The notes: generated by a model from the letters alone, not told the origin. DNA of 64,000 nt from Skermania piniformis (GCF_019285775.1 NZ_CP079105.1:3666603-3730602), one strand, 5' to 3'; numbered from the stretch's first letter, positions 43,878 through 55,376 are shown. Numbers and translations are program-made.

Positions 43878-45083
43878 ATGCGATACAGCTTTACCGGTTC
43901 TACCCGGACTCTCGGACGGCAAACCCGCGTCTGCCGCCGACTACTAGCCTGGATCGTCGGAGCGACGGCCACCTTGACCCTCGCCGCCCCGCCTGGATTC
44001 GCCGCACCGGACCAACCGTCGGCCGCAACCTCGGGCCCGAGCTGCCCGACGGCGCGCTGCACCACGATCACGATGACCGGCGACATGCTACTGCATCCTG
44101 GCCTGTGGCAGCAGGCCCGCGACGATGCCGCGGCCGCCGGGCAGCCGGGCTACACCTTCGTGCCGATCCTCGAAGGGCAGCGGCGCTATCTGCAGCACAG
44201 CGATCTGGCGATCTGCCATCAGGAGACGCCGGTGGGCACACCGGACGGCCCGTTCGCCGGCTACCCGTCGTTCAACGTACCGCCGCAGATCACCAGCGCG
44301 GCAAAAGCTGTCGGATACCGCGCCTGCACCACCGCGAGCAACCACACGATCGACTGGGGCATGGCGGGCGTGGTCCGCACTCTCGACACCCTCGCCGCGG
44401 CCGGGCTCTCGCATACCGGCTCCTATCGGAGCGAGGCCGAATCGCACGGGATTCTGCTGCTGAGCTCCCCGACGGCGACCGTCGCGGTCATTGCCGGGAC
44501 CTACGGCCACAACGGGCAGATCCCCGAGTTCCCTTGGGAAGTAGATGAACTCGATCCGGCACGGATGATCGACAAGGCGCGTCGGGCGATCGCTGCCGGG
44601 GCCGACATCGTCATCGGCGTGATGCACGCGGGCGACGAGTACGCGAGCGAGCCGAATCAACAACAGCGCGAGGTATCGCACGCCCTGGTCGACAGTGGAC
44701 TGTTCACCATGGTGTACGGCCACCACTCCCACTCGGTACTGCCGATCGAGAAGTATCGCGGCGCGTGGATCGCCTACGGCCTGGGCAACGGCATCACCGA
44801 GTTGCACCCGACCCAAGTCGTGAACAACGAGGGCCTGCTGCTGCGGGTCCAGTTCGGTCAGCAGCTCGACGGGCGATGGACCGCGACCGATCTCGCCTGG
44901 GCACCGTCGGTGATGGTGGCCAACCCGTTTCGCTGGTGCTCGGTGGCCGGTGACGCCCCGCAGGGCGTGTGCAGCACCCCGGAGGCGGACGCTGCGACCC
45001 GCCAGCGCACCCGGACCGTGGTGGAGGCGGCCGGTGCCGCGGCAGCCGGCGCACACGAACTGCTGATCACCGGCGAGCACTGA
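43878..45083 (+). CDS. Secreted CapA-family (poly-gamma-glutamate synthesis-like) metallophosphatase
   Basis: A 401-residue protein, start set at ATG 43878. The N-terminus has a basic region (RRLLAW) and a hydrophobic stretch ending GFAAPDQ, a likely Sec signal peptide cleaved near residue 43. CapA motifs follow: TMTGDMLLHPGLW, DLAICHQETPVG (usual NLE replaced), TTASNHTIDWG, VIGVMHAGDEYASEPNQQQRE and VYGHHSHSVLPIEKY, a calcineurin-like metal site. The family is involved in capsule or poly-gamma-glutamate biology. Here it stands alone, 11 bases before the end of the convergent ipdF. Confidence 0.83.
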   Translation: MRYSFTGSTRTLGRQTRVCRRLLAWIVGATATLTLAAPPGFAAPDQPSAATSGPSCPTARCTTITMTGDMLLHPGLWQQARDDAAAAGQPGYTFVPILEGQRRYLQHSDLAICHQETPVGTPDGPFAGYPSFNVPPQITSAAKAVGYRACTTASNHTIDWGMAGVVRTLDTLAAAGLSHTGSYRSEAESHGILLLSSPTATVAVIAGTYGHNGQIPEFPWEVDELDPARMIDKARRAIAAGADIVIGVMHAGDEYASEPNQQQREVSHALVDSGLFTMVYGHHSHSVLPIEKYRGAWIAYGLGNGITELHPTQVVNNEGLLLRVQFGQQLDGRWTATDLAWAPSVMVANPFRWCSVAGDAPQGVCSTPEADAATRQRTRTVVEAAGAAAAGAHELLITGEH

Positions 45084-45094
45084 GCCCGCACCTG

Positions 45095-45889
45095 CTACGC
45101 GTGCTGGCTGGAAACCGACACCACCTCGCCGGTCAGATACGTGGTGTAGTCGCTGGCCAGCATGGCGATCGTGGCGGCGACCTCCCACGGCTCGGCGGCC
45201 CGCCCGTACGCTTCGTCGGCGGCGAGCCGGTCGAGCAGTTCCTCCGACGTCACCTTCGCCAGAAACGCGTGCTTGGCGATGCTCGGTGCGACGGCGTTGA
45301 TCCGCACGCCCAGCTCGGCGGCCTCCACGGCACTACACCGGGTCAGGGCCATGACGCCGGCCTTCGCCGCGGCATAGTGTGCCTGACCTCGTTGCGCCCG
45401 CCAGCCGAGCACGCTGGCGTTGTTGACGATGACGCCGCCGTGCCCGGCCGCGCGGAAATAGCGCAGGGCGGCCCGGGTGCAGCGGAAGGTGCCGTTCAGC
45501 GTGATGTCGAGCACCTTGTCCCACTGCTCGTCGGTCATGTCGACCACCGGCGTCTCGCCGCCGAGCCCGGCATTGTTCACCACGATGTCGATTCGGCCCA
45601 GCTGTGCGGCTGTCGCGTCGATCAACGTGTCGACCGCCGCGGTATCGGACACATCGCATATCGCGGAAACAACGCGGCGGTCGGCGAATTCGGCAGCCAG
45701 CTGATCCCGGGTCGCGTCCAGGCGGCGATCGTGCCAGTCCGACACCAGCACGTCCGCGCCTTCGGCGAGCAGCCGGCGCGCGGTGGCCGACCCGATGCCG
45801 GTACCGGCGGCGGCGGTGACCACCGCGCAGCGGCCGATAAGCAGACCGTGACCGGGGGGTTCGGCAGGAACGGTGGAAAGTCCGGTCAC
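45095..45889 (-). CDS. ipdF: IpdF, SDR acting on hydroxylated HIP-CoA
   Basis: A 264-residue SDR from GTG at 45889, overlapping the fadE30 stop (GTGA). Motifs are TAAAGTGIGSATARRLLAEGADV (cofactor loop with an unusual AAAGTGIG), CDVSDTAAVDTLI, NNAGLGGETPVVDM and the catalytic ASVLGWRAQRGQAHYAAAK. IpdF oxidises the 5-hydroxyl of the HIP-derived CoA ester. The fadE30-ipdF pair facing fadD3 over a KstR2 site matches Rv3560c-Rv3559c and fixes the name among the several SDRs of the window. Confidence 0.87.
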   Translation of the reverse strand: MTGLSTVPAEPPGHGLLIGRCAVVTAAAGTGIGSATARRLLAEGADVLVSDWHDRRLDATRDQLAAEFADRRVVSAICDVSDTAAVDTLIDATAAQLGRIDIVVNNAGLGGETPVVDMTDEQWDKVLDITLNGTFRCTRAALRYFRAAGHGGVIVNNASVLGWRAQRGQAHYAAAKAGVMALTRCSAVEAAELGVRINAVAPSIAKHAFLAKVTSEELLDRLAADEAYGRAAEPWEVAATIAMLASDYTTYLTGEVVSVSSQHA

Positions 45890-47073
45890 GGGCGCGCCTC
45901 TCGGGGTAGGCCGAGCACCCGCTCGGCGATGATGTTGCGCTGCACCTCGTTCGAGCCACCGTAGATGGTGTCCGACCGGCTGAACAGGTAGAGCCGTTGC
46001 CATGGCGACAGTTCACCACCCGCTGCCAGCAACCCCGGCGCCCCGACCACATCCATCGCCAGCTCGCCCAGCTCACGATGCCAGTTGGCCCACAACAGCT
46101 TCGACACCGAGGCGGCTCCACTGTCGTCGCTGCCCAGGGTGCGCAGCGCCTGCGCCCGCATCACCCGCAAGCCGACCCGGGCGCGGTCGAGCCGGTCGAC
46201 GATCAACGGATCGGCGGCGGAACCGTTGCGTTCGGCCAGTTCGGCCAGCGCCGCCAATTCCCGGGCGAACTCGATCTGCTGGCCGAGCGTGGACACCCCG
46301 CGCTCGAAGGTGAGCGTGCCCATCGCCACCCGCCAGCCGTCGCCCGGCTCGCCGACCACCAGTCCGGCGTCGGTTCGGGCGTCGTCGAAGAACACCTCGT
46401 TGAACTCCGAGGTGCCGGTCAGCTGGACGATCGGCCGGACGGTGATCCCGGGCTGATCCATCGGCACCAACAGGTAGGACAAACCCTTGTGCCGCAACGA
46501 TCCCGGCTCGGTCCGGCAGACGACGAAGCACCAGTCGGCGACGTGGGCGAGCGAGGTCCAGACCTTCTGCCCGTTCAGCACCCAGTCGTCCCCGTCGCGG
46601 CGTGCGGTGGTGCTCACCGCCGCGAGGTCGGACCCGGCGCCCGGCTCGGAATACCCCTGACACCACAGTTCGGTGACCGTCTTGATCCCGGGCAGGAACC
46701 GTGTCCGTTGCTCCTCGGTGCCGAACGCGATCAGCGTCGGCCCGAGCAGCTCCTCCCCGACGTGCGATACCCGGGCCGGTGCGTCCGCCCGCGCGTACTC
46801 CTCGTGAAAGATCACCAACTGGCGTAGCGGTGCGGCCCGGCCACCGTATTCGGTCGGCCAGCCCAGGCAGGTCCAGCCGGCCGCAGCCAGATGCCGGTCC
46901 CAGGCCAGTCGCTCGTCGAAAGCTTCGTGTTCGCGGCCCGGACCGCCGAGCCCGCGCAACTCGGCGAACTCGCCGACCAGATTGCCCGCCAGCCATTCCC
47001 GGATCTCGGCGCGGAACTGTTCGTCGGCGCGGGGATCCGATCCGGCTGCCGTCGAAAGCTGGCTGGAGTCCAC
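45886..47073 (-). CDS. fadE30: Acyl-CoA dehydrogenase FadE30 (IpdE1)
   Basis: A 395-residue acyl-CoA dehydrogenase from GTG at 47073 (VDSSQLSTAAGSDPRADEQFRAEIREWL); starts further upstream would run into the KstR2 site. It has YSEPGAGSDLAAVSTTA, VWTSLAHVADWCFVV and YGGSNEVQRNIIAERVLGLPR. FadE30 and FadE33 form the IpdE1-IpdE2 heterotetramer that dehydrogenates a HIP-CoA derivative. Here the two genes are on opposite sides of the same divergent promoter region. Confidence 0.9.
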   Translation of the reverse strand: MDSSQLSTAAGSDPRADEQFRAEIREWLAGNLVGEFAELRGLGGPGREHEAFDERLAWDRHLAAAGWTCLGWPTEYGGRAAPLRQLVIFHEEYARADAPARVSHVGEELLGPTLIAFGTEEQRTRFLPGIKTVTELWCQGYSEPGAGSDLAAVSTTARRDGDDWVLNGQKVWTSLAHVADWCFVVCRTEPGSLRHKGLSYLLVPMDQPGITVRPIVQLTGTSEFNEVFFDDARTDAGLVVGEPGDGWRVAMGTLTFERGVSTLGQQIEFARELAALAELAERNGSAADPLIVDRLDRARVGLRVMRAQALRTLGSDDSGAASVSKLLWANWHRELGELAMDVVGAPGLLAAGGELSPWQRLYLFSRSDTIYGGSNEVQRNIIAERVLGLPREARP

Positions 47074-47089
47074 CGAGGTAGCGTAACCT

Positions 47090-47103
47090 ACCAAGCACTT
47101 GCT
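47090..47103. promoter_or_regulatory. KstR2 operator between fadE30-ipdF and fadD3-fadE31-32-33
   Basis: ACCAAGCACTTGCT matches the KstR2 consensus at every specified base. It is 16 bases upstream of the fadE30 start and 23 bases upstream of fadD3, serving both divergent operons. Confidence 0.92.
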
Positions 47104-47126
47104 TTGTTGCCGACTGAGGAGTCCGC

Positions 47127-48662
47127 GTGGAAACGACCCCCGCGGCGCTGCAATACGCCGCGCGCGCGTTCGCCGACCGAACCGCGATCGCCGACGGGTC
47201 GACGCGGCTGACCTGGCCCGAACTACTCGACGAGGTGCGCATCACCGCTCGCGGCCTGCTCGCCCGGGGCCTGTCGCCCGGCGATCGGGTCGCGATGTGG
47301 GCACCGAACACCCACCACTGGGTGATATCCGCGCTCGCCGCGCACTATTGCGGAGCAACGCTGGTGCCGATCAATACCCGCTACACCGGCGCCGAGGCGC
47401 TCGACCTGCTGACCCGGACCGATGCCACGGTGTTGTTCGTGGCCGGGCAGTTCCTCGGCACCGACCGGCTCGCCCAGCTGCGGGCGGCCGGCGATCTCGC
47501 CATCGACACCGTGGTGCGGATACCGGTGGACGCGGCCGCCGACGCCACCGCAGGTGACCTGAGCTGGTCGGAGCTGCGCACGCTGGCCGAACAGGTGCCC
47601 GCCGAGGTCGCCGACGAACGGGCCGCGGCGGTGACCCCGGACGACGTCTCCGACATCCTGTTCACCTCCGGCACCACCGGGCGCAGCAAGGGCGCGATGT
47701 GCGCGCACCGGCAAGCGCTCGCCGTGGTAAAGGCATGGGCGGAATGTGCGACCCTGCAGGCCGACGACCGCTACCTGGTGATCAACCCCTTCTTCCACAA
47801 CTTCGGCTACAAGGCCGGCATCCTCGCCTGCCTGGTCACCGGCGCTACGTTGGTCCCGCAGGCGGTCTACGACGTGGAGACGGCGATGCAGACCGTCGCC
47901 GCCGAAGCGATCACGATCCTGCCCGGACCGCCGACGATCTACCAGACGATCCTCGACCACCCCCGCCGCACCGCGTACGACCTGACCAGCTTGCGGGTGG
48001 CGGTCACCGGGGCCGCGACGGTGCCGGTGGTGCTGATCGAACGGATGCAGTCCGACCTGGATTTCGACATCGTGCTCACCGCGTACGGGCTGTCCGAGGG
48101 CTCCGGCTTCGGCACCATGTGCCGGCCCGAGGACGACGACGAGACCGTGGCGACCACCTGCGGGCGGCCGATCGCCGACTTCGAGCTGCGGCTCGGTAAC
48201 CAGCACGAAGTACTGCTGCGCGGACCGAACGTGATGCTCGGCTATCTGGACGACCCGGAGGCGACCGCCGCCGCAATCGATGCCGACGGCTGGCTGCACA
48301 CCGGCGACATCGGCACCGTGGACGAGCGCGGCTACCTACGGATCACCGACCGGCTCAAGGACATGTACATCTGCGGCGGATTCAACGTCTATCCCGCCGA
48401 GGTGGAGCAGACGCTGGCTCGGCTCGCCGGGGTGGCGGAGTCCGCGGTGATCGGGGTGCCCGATACCCGGCTCGGCGAGGTCGGGCGGGCGTTCGTGGTA
48501 CGGCAGGCGGGCAGCGGGCTGACCGAGGAACAGGTGATCGAGCACGCCCGAACGCACCTGGCGAACTTCAAGGTGCCGCGGTCGGTGGTGTTCCGGGACA
48601 CGCTGCCCTACAACGCGGGCGGCAAGGTGCTGAAACGACAACTGCGCGAGGAGCGTGCCTAG
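47127..48662 (+). CDS. fadD3: HIP-CoA synthetase FadD3
   Basis: A 511-residue adenylate-forming ligase from GTG at 47127. The P-loop is LFTSGTTGRSKGAMCAH, the hinge region HTGDIGTVDERGYLRITDRLKDMYICGGFNVYPAEVE, and the C-terminal lysine is in NAGGKVLKRQL. FadD3 adds CoA to HIP (the C/D-ring propionate left after ring A/B removal), producing the effector of KstR2 and starting the last stage of degradation. It overlaps fadE31 by one base (TAGTG). Confidence 0.93.
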   Translation: METTPAALQYAARAFADRTAIADGSTRLTWPELLDEVRITARGLLARGLSPGDRVAMWAPNTHHWVISALAAHYCGATLVPINTRYTGAEALDLLTRTDATVLFVAGQFLGTDRLAQLRAAGDLAIDTVVRIPVDAAADATAGDLSWSELRTLAEQVPAEVADERAAAVTPDDVSDILFTSGTTGRSKGAMCAHRQALAVVKAWAECATLQADDRYLVINPFFHNFGYKAGILACLVTGATLVPQAVYDVETAMQTVAAEAITILPGPPTIYQTILDHPRRTAYDLTSLRVAVTGAATVPVVLIERMQSDLDFDIVLTAYGLSEGSGFGTMCRPEDDDETVATTCGRPIADFELRLGNQHEVLLRGPNVMLGYLDDPEATAAAIDADGWLHTGDIGTVDERGYLRITDRLKDMYICGGFNVYPAEVEQTLARLAGVAESAVIGVPDTRLGEVGRAFVVRQAGSGLTEEQVIEHARTHLANFKVPRSVVFRDTLPYNAGGKVLKRQLREERA

Positions 48663-49804
48663 TGGATCTGGAGATCGAACCGGCCGTCCAGGCATTCCGG
48701 GACGAGGTCCGGGCGTTTCTCGCCGACAACGTACCCCGGGCCGGCCTGCCGTCGATGGATACCGCCGCGGGCTTCGAGGCCCACCGCGCCTGGGAGCACA
48801 CGCTCGCCGACGCCCGACTGTCGGTGGTCGCCTGGCCGGCCGAACTGGGTGGTCGGGACGCCTCGCTGCTGGAATGGGTGCTCTTCGAGGAGGAGTACTA
48901 CGCCGCCGGAGCGCCCGGCCGGGTGAGTCAGAACGGCATCTTCCTGCTGGCACCCACGCTGTTCGAACACGGCACCCCGGAGCAGCTGCAACGATTCCTG
49001 CCGCGGATGGCCCGGGCCGACGACATCTGGGCGCAGGTGTGGTCCGAGCCGGAGGCGGGCAGCGATCTGGCCGGCATCCGGTCGACCGCCCGGCCCACCG
49101 ACGGCGGCTGGCTGCTGGCCGGGCAGAAAACCTGGTGTTCGCGAGCTACGTACGCGGACTGGGGATTCGGCTTGTTCCGCAGCGACCCGGCCGCAGAACG
49201 CCACCGCGGGCTCAGCTACTTCATGTTCCCACTCGATGCGTCGGGGATCACCGTTCGGCCGATCCCGCAGCTGGACGGCGAACCGGGCTTCGCCGAAATC
49301 CACTTCGATTCGGTGTTCGTGCCGGACAGCGACGTGATCGGCGCCGTGCACGACGGTTGGCGGGTGGCGATGAGCACCTCCAGCAACGAGCGGGGGCTGT
49401 CGCTGCGCAGCCCGGGCCGGTTCAACGCGGCGGCGGACCGGCTGATCGAGCTCTGGCGGGAAACCACCCCGGAATCCGATACCGCAGCGCGGGATCGGGT
49501 GGTGGATGCCTGGATCGGCGCGCAGGCGTACCGGCTGAACACGCTGGCCACGGTCACCCGGCTGGCCTCGGGCGGACAGCTCGGTGCCGAGTCGTCGATC
49601 AACAAATTGTTCTGGTCCGAGCTCGACGTCGCGCTGCACGAGACCGCGCTGGATCTGCTCGGCGCCGACGGCGAACTGGCCGGGGCGTGGACCGATGGCT
49701 ATCTGTTCTCGTTGTCCGGGCCGATCTACGCCGGTACCAACGAGATTCAGCGCAATATCGTCGCCGAGCGGCTGCTCGGACTACCGAAGGCGGGTCGCCG
49801 ATGA
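48662..49804 (+). CDS. fadE31: Acyl-CoA dehydrogenase FadE31
   Basis: A 380-residue acyl-CoA dehydrogenase from GTG at 48662. Visible motifs are WSEPEAGSDLAGIRSTA, TWCSRATYADWGFGLFR, GEPGFAEIHFDSVFVPDSDVIG and YAGTNEIQRNIVAERLLGLPK, the GTNE element carried by one subunit type of the steroid heterotetramers. FadE31 likely pairs with FadE32 encoded next; the pair acts late in ring C/D degradation on a dioic CoA ester. The genes overlap by four bases. Confidence 0.88.
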   Translation: MDLEIEPAVQAFRDEVRAFLADNVPRAGLPSMDTAAGFEAHRAWEHTLADARLSVVAWPAELGGRDASLLEWVLFEEEYYAAGAPGRVSQNGIFLLAPTLFEHGTPEQLQRFLPRMARADDIWAQVWSEPEAGSDLAGIRSTARPTDGGWLLAGQKTWCSRATYADWGFGLFRSDPAAERHRGLSYFMFPLDASGITVRPIPQLDGEPGFAEIHFDSVFVPDSDVIGAVHDGWRVAMSTSSNERGLSLRSPGRFNAAADRLIELWRETTPESDTAARDRVVDAWIGAQAYRLNTLATVTRLASGGQLGAESSINKLFWSELDVALHETALDLLGADGELAGAWTDGYLFSLSGPIYAGTNEIQRNIVAERLLGLPKAGRR

Positions 49805-50775
49805 GGTTCGCGCTCACCCCGGAGCAGCAGGCGTTCGCGACCAGCCTGCGGGCCGCGCTTGCCGATGCGGGCACCCCGGCCGCGGTACGGGCTTGGGCTG
49901 CCGATGATTTCGGCCCGGGCCGAGCGGTGCTACGCCGACTGGCCGACTCCGGGGTAACCGCGTTGCTGGTGCCGGCGCAGTTCGACGGGCTCGGCGCCGA
50001 TCCGGTCGATCTGGTCGTGGCGTTCGTCGAGATCGGTCGTGCGCTGGTCCCGGGGCCGGTGATCGAGACCGCCGCGATCGCGCCGACGTTGCTCACCGGC
50101 GATCTCGCGGCCGAGTGGTTGCCGCAGATCGCCGCCGGCTCGGCGCTGGTATCGACGGCGGTCGCCGACCGGCATCCCCGCGCGCTCGACGCCGACCTGG
50201 CCGACCTGGTGCTGGCGGTCGGTCCGGACACCGTCACGCTCGCCACACCCGGTACTCGACATCGTTCGATCGACCCCGCACGGCGGCTGTTCGACGTCGA
50301 ACCCGCCGGTCCGGCAACCGACACGCCGGTCACCCGGGCGGTCGACACCGGGGTGCTCGCCGCCGCTGCGGAACTCCTCGGTGCCGGTCGGGCGGTGCTG
50401 GACCGCTCGGTGGAGTACGCGAAGAGCCGGGTGCAGTTCGGCCGGCCGATCGGCGAGTACCAGGCGATCAAACACCACTTGGCGAACGCGGCGGTGGGCC
50501 TGGAGATGGCTACCCCGCTGCTGCACGGGGCGGCCCTGGCCCTGCGCGACGCCGACCCGACCGCCGGCCGGGACGTTTCGGCGGCCAAGGTCGCGTGCGG
50601 CGACGCCGCGTACCGGGCGTCGCGGATCGCGTTGCAGGTGCACGGCGCGATCGGCTACACCGCCGAGTACGACCTGTCGTTGTGGCTGACCCGGATTCGC
50701 GCGCTGTACACCGCCTGGGGCACGCCGGCGCAACACCGCGCCCGGGTCGCCGACGCCCTGCGGAGCGCATCATGA
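49801..50775 (+). CDS. fadE32: Acyl-CoA dehydrogenase FadE32
   Basis: A 324-residue, short-type acyl-CoA dehydrogenase from ATG at 49801. It starts MRFALTPEQQAFATSLRAAL, has VQFGRPIGEYQAIKHHLANA in the helical domain and ends LQVHGAIGYTAEYDLSLWL, lacking the GTNEIQR element present in FadE31. This complementarity suggests an alpha2beta2 complex with FadE31. Known FadE32 proteins act on a methyl-branched keto-dioic CoA ester after FadA6. It overlaps fadE33 by four bases. Confidence 0.87.
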   Translation: MRFALTPEQQAFATSLRAALADAGTPAAVRAWAADDFGPGRAVLRRLADSGVTALLVPAQFDGLGADPVDLVVAFVEIGRALVPGPVIETAAIAPTLLTGDLAAEWLPQIAAGSALVSTAVADRHPRALDADLADLVLAVGPDTVTLATPGTRHRSIDPARRLFDVEPAGPATDTPVTRAVDTGVLAAAAELLGAGRAVLDRSVEYAKSRVQFGRPIGEYQAIKHHLANAAVGLEMATPLLHGAALALRDADPTAGRDVSAAKVACGDAAYRASRIALQVHGAIGYTAEYDLSLWLTRIRALYTAWGTPAQHRARVADALRSAS

Positions 50776-51818
50776 CCGTCATCACCGACGAGCAGCGGGC
50801 GCTGACCGACTCGGTGCGCGGACTGCTGGCCCGGCACGCCGGACCCGCCGCCGTGCGCGCGGCGATCGATACCGGGGACGGCTACGACCACAAGCTCTGG
50901 CGACTGCTCTGCGACCAGATCGGCGTTGCCGCGCTGGCGATCCCGGAGGAATTCGGCGGTGTCGGCGCCGGTCTGAGCGAATCCCACACGGTGCTCGCCG
51001 AACTCGGCGCGGTACTGGCACCGACCCCGATGCTGGGCGCGGTGGCACTGGCCACCCAGGCAATCCTGGCAGCCGGCGACGACGCTGCGTGCGGTCGGCT
51101 GCTGCCGGACCTCGCCGAAGGCGCTCGCACCGCGGCGTTGTGCTGGGCCGGGCGCACCGGCTGGGCCGAGCCCGACGTGGTGGCCGACGGGTCCGGCACG
51201 CTCACCGGGACCGCGGAGTACGTGCTGGACGGCGAGATCGCCGAGGTGCTGATCGTGATCGCCCGGACCCCGGACGGGCTCGGCCTGTTCGAAGTCGTCG
51301 CCGGGCAGGACGGGGTCCGGCGCGAGGTGATTCCCGGGATGGACCTCACCCGCCGCTACACCCGGGTGCGGTTCGACGGGGTAGCCGCCGGCCGGCTGGG
51401 CACCGGCGATGCGACCGCGGCGGTCGATCGGATTCGCGACATCGGCTGGGCCGCACTGGCTGCCGAGCAGGTCGGGGCGGCGGCCCGCTGCCTGGAACTC
51501 ACCGTGGAATATACGAAGGCGCGCGTCCAGTTCGGCCGACCGATCGGCAGCTTCCAGGCGCTCAAGCATCGGATGGCCGATCTGTACGTCCAGGTCGAGG
51601 CAGCCCGGTCGATCTCGGCCGCAGCCACGGCTGCACTCGACGCCGGTAGCGCGGATGCCCGCGCCGACGTGTCGGCGGCTCGTCGCTACTGCTCGGAAAC
51701 CTTCTCGGCGGTCACCGCGGAGATGATCCAGCTACACGGCGGCATCGCGATCACCTGGGAGCACGACGCCCACCTCTACTTCAAACGGGCGCACGCCGAC
51801 GCGCATCTGCTCCGCTGA
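50772..51818 (+). CDS. fadE33: Acyl-CoA dehydrogenase FadE33 (IpdE2)
   Basis: A 348-residue short-type acyl-CoA dehydrogenase from ATG at 50772. Its landmarks are LAIPEEFGGVGAGLSESHTVLAELG, VQFGRPIGSFQALKHRMADLYVQ and the C-terminal IQLHGGIAITWEHDAHLYFKRAHAD. It corresponds to the partner of FadE30 (IpdE1-IpdE2). As last gene of the fadD3 operon it converges on hsaB with 22 bases between the stops. Confidence 0.88.
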   Translation: MTVITDEQRALTDSVRGLLARHAGPAAVRAAIDTGDGYDHKLWRLLCDQIGVAALAIPEEFGGVGAGLSESHTVLAELGAVLAPTPMLGAVALATQAILAAGDDAACGRLLPDLAEGARTAALCWAGRTGWAEPDVVADGSGTLTGTAEYVLDGEIAEVLIVIARTPDGLGLFEVVAGQDGVRREVIPGMDLTRRYTRVRFDGVAAGRLGTGDATAAVDRIRDIGWAALAAEQVGAAARCLELTVEYTKARVQFGRPIGSFQALKHRMADLYVQVEAARSISAAATAALDAGSADARADVSAARRYCSETFSAVTAEMIQLHGGIAITWEHDAHLYFKRAHADAHLLR

Positions 51819-51840
51819 CCCGCTCACCGTCCGAGCCGCC

Positions 51841-52404
51841 CTACAGCCAGGTGTCGAGCGAGGTCGAGGTGAGGAAGGCGTCGAGGTCGTCGCGCCACGG
51901 CGCGGGGACGGTCTTGTCCGGCTCGATCGCGGTGTACTGGCCGCGATGAAACAGCAGCGGCCGGCCGTCGCGCAGTTCCGACATCGCGTGCACCCGGCCG
52001 TAGACCACGAAGTGGTCACCGCCATCGTGCACCGACTCCAGCGTGCAATCGACGTGCGCCAGCGAGTTCTCGATGATCGCCGAGCCGAGCGGCGACGGGG
52101 TCCAGTCGATCCCGGCGAACTTGTCCGGCTCCCGCGAGCCGAACCGGGCGCAGGTGTCCTGCTGCTCCTCGGCGAGGACGTTGACGCAGAACCGCCCGGT
52201 CCGTTCGATCGCCGCCCACGAGCGGGACGCCTTGGTCGGGCAGAACAGCACCAGCGGCGGATCGAGCGACAATGCCGCGAACGACTGACAGGCGAAGCCG
52301 ATCGGCGTCCCGTCGTCGACAGTGGTGATGATCGTGATGCCGGTACAGAACTGTCCGAGGGTGTTCCGGAACACCCGCGGATCGATCGCCGGTTCGGCGG
52401 CCAC
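51841..52404 (-). CDS. hsaB: HsaB, flavin reductase component of 3-HSA hydroxylase
   Basis: A 187-residue flavin reductase from GTG at 52404. Family motifs are RVFRNTLGQFCTGITIITTVDDGTPIGFACQSFAALSLDPPLVLFCPTKASRSW, RFCVNVLAEEQQDTCARF and the C-terminal LLFHRGQYTAI. HsaB supplies reduced flavin to the oxygenase HsaA for hydroxylation of 3-HSA. It is the last gene of the hsaA-D-C-B operon, separated from hsaC by two bases, and carries the extended RxFHRGxY motif of the HpaC-like group. Confidence 0.92.
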   Translation of the reverse strand: MAAEPAIDPRVFRNTLGQFCTGITIITTVDDGTPIGFACQSFAALSLDPPLVLFCPTKASRSWAAIERTGRFCVNVLAEEQQDTCARFGSREPDKFAGIDWTPSPLGSAIIENSLAHVDCTLESVHDGGDHFVVYGRVHAMSELRDGRPLLFHRGQYTAIEPDKTVPAPWRDDLDAFLTSTSLDTWL

Positions 52405-52406
52405 GA

Positions 52407-54200
<1,794 letters not shown>

Positions 54201-55376
54201 TCAGACCATAGTGTCGGCGATCGGCAGGCCGAACGCGCCCGAGCCGAACATCTGATACGCCCGCTCCGGGTCGTTCGCCGCGTGCACCCGGCCGGCGTGC
54301 GCATCACGCCAGAAACGCTGCAGCGGTGTCCCGTTCACCAGCGCGGTAGCCCCGGAACTCTCGAACAGCTTGTCGATCGAGGCGATCGCTCGGCCGGTGG
54401 CCCGCACCTGATCCCGGCGGGCGCGCAGCCGCAGCTCGAACGGCACCTCCTCGCCGCGCAGCAGATACCCGTACTCGTCGGCGACATTGCCGGACAGCTG
54501 GCGCCAGGCGGCGTCGATATCGCTGGCCGCCTCCGCGACCCGCACCTTGGCGAACGGATCTTCCTTCGCCTTCTCGCCGGCATACGCGGCACGAATGCGC
54601 CTGCCCTGATGCTCGACGTGCGCGTCGTAGGCGCCGTAAGCCATGCCGACGATCGGCGCCGAGATGGTCGTGGGATGGATCGTGCCCCACGGCATCTTGT
54701 ACACCGGCGCGGTGTTGCGGTCGAGTCCGGGCGAGGTGAGCTGCGCCATCGTCCGCATGCTCAGGAAGCGGTACCGCGGGACGAATACGTCCTCGACCAC
54801 GATCGTATTGGAGCCGGTGGCACGGAGTCCGACCACATTCCACACGTCGTCGATCCGGTAGTCCGAGCGCGGGATGAGAAAACTGCCGAAATCGACCGGC
54901 TTGCCGTTTTTGATCACCGGGCCGCCGACGAACACCCAGTCGGCATGGTCACAGCCGGACGACCACGCCCACGACCCGTTGACGGTGTAGCCGCCGTCGA
55001 TCGCGTCGCCGCGCCCCATCGGGGCGTAGGACGAGGAGATCCGGGTTTCCGGGTCGTCGCCCCAGACGTCGTGCTGCGCCTGCTCGTCGAACAAGGCGAG
55101 GTGCCAGTTGTGCACACCCAGGATCGAGGCCACCCAGCCGGTCGAGCCGCAGGCGCTGGCGATCCGCCGGACCGTGTCGTAGAAGATCACCGGGTCGCAC
55201 TCGTAGCCGCCCCAGCGACTCGGCTGGATCAGCTTGAAAAAGCCCGTCTCCTGCAGCGATTTGATCGAATCGTCCGGAATTCGGCGTAGCTCCTCGGCCT
55301 CCTGCGCACGTTCCCGCAGCGTGGGGAGCAACTCCTCCACCCGTGCCCGGACTCCGTCAACGCCCTCGTCGGCCAC
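54201..55376 (-). CDS. hsaA: HsaA, flavin-dependent oxygenase of 3-HSA hydroxylase
   Basis: A 391-residue acyl-CoA-dehydrogenase-fold monooxygenase from GTG at 55376, seven bases after a GGGAG element. Recognisable parts are QETGFFKLIQPSRWGGYECDPVIFYDTVRRIASACGSTGWVASILGVHNWHLALF, NGSWAWSSGCDHADWVFVGG and VVGLRATGSNTIVVEDVFVP. HsaA hydroxylates 3-HSA at C4 using reduced flavin from HsaB. It leads the hsaADCB operon behind a KstR site and is divergent from kshA. Confidence 0.94.
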   Translation of the reverse strand: MADEGVDGVRARVEELLPTLRERAQEAEELRRIPDDSIKSLQETGFFKLIQPSRWGGYECDPVIFYDTVRRIASACGSTGWVASILGVHNWHLALFDEQAQHDVWGDDPETRISSSYAPMGRGDAIDGGYTVNGSWAWSSGCDHADWVFVGGPVIKNGKPVDFGSFLIPRSDYRIDDVWNVVGLRATGSNTIVVEDVFVPRYRFLSMRTMAQLTSPGLDRNTAPVYKMPWGTIHPTTISAPIVGMAYGAYDAHVEHQGRRIRAAYAGEKAKEDPFAKVRVAEAASDIDAAWRQLSGNVADEYGYLLRGEEVPFELRLRARRDQVRATGRAIASIDKLFESSGATALVNGTPLQRFWRDAHAGRVHAANDPERAYQMFGSGAFGLPIADTMV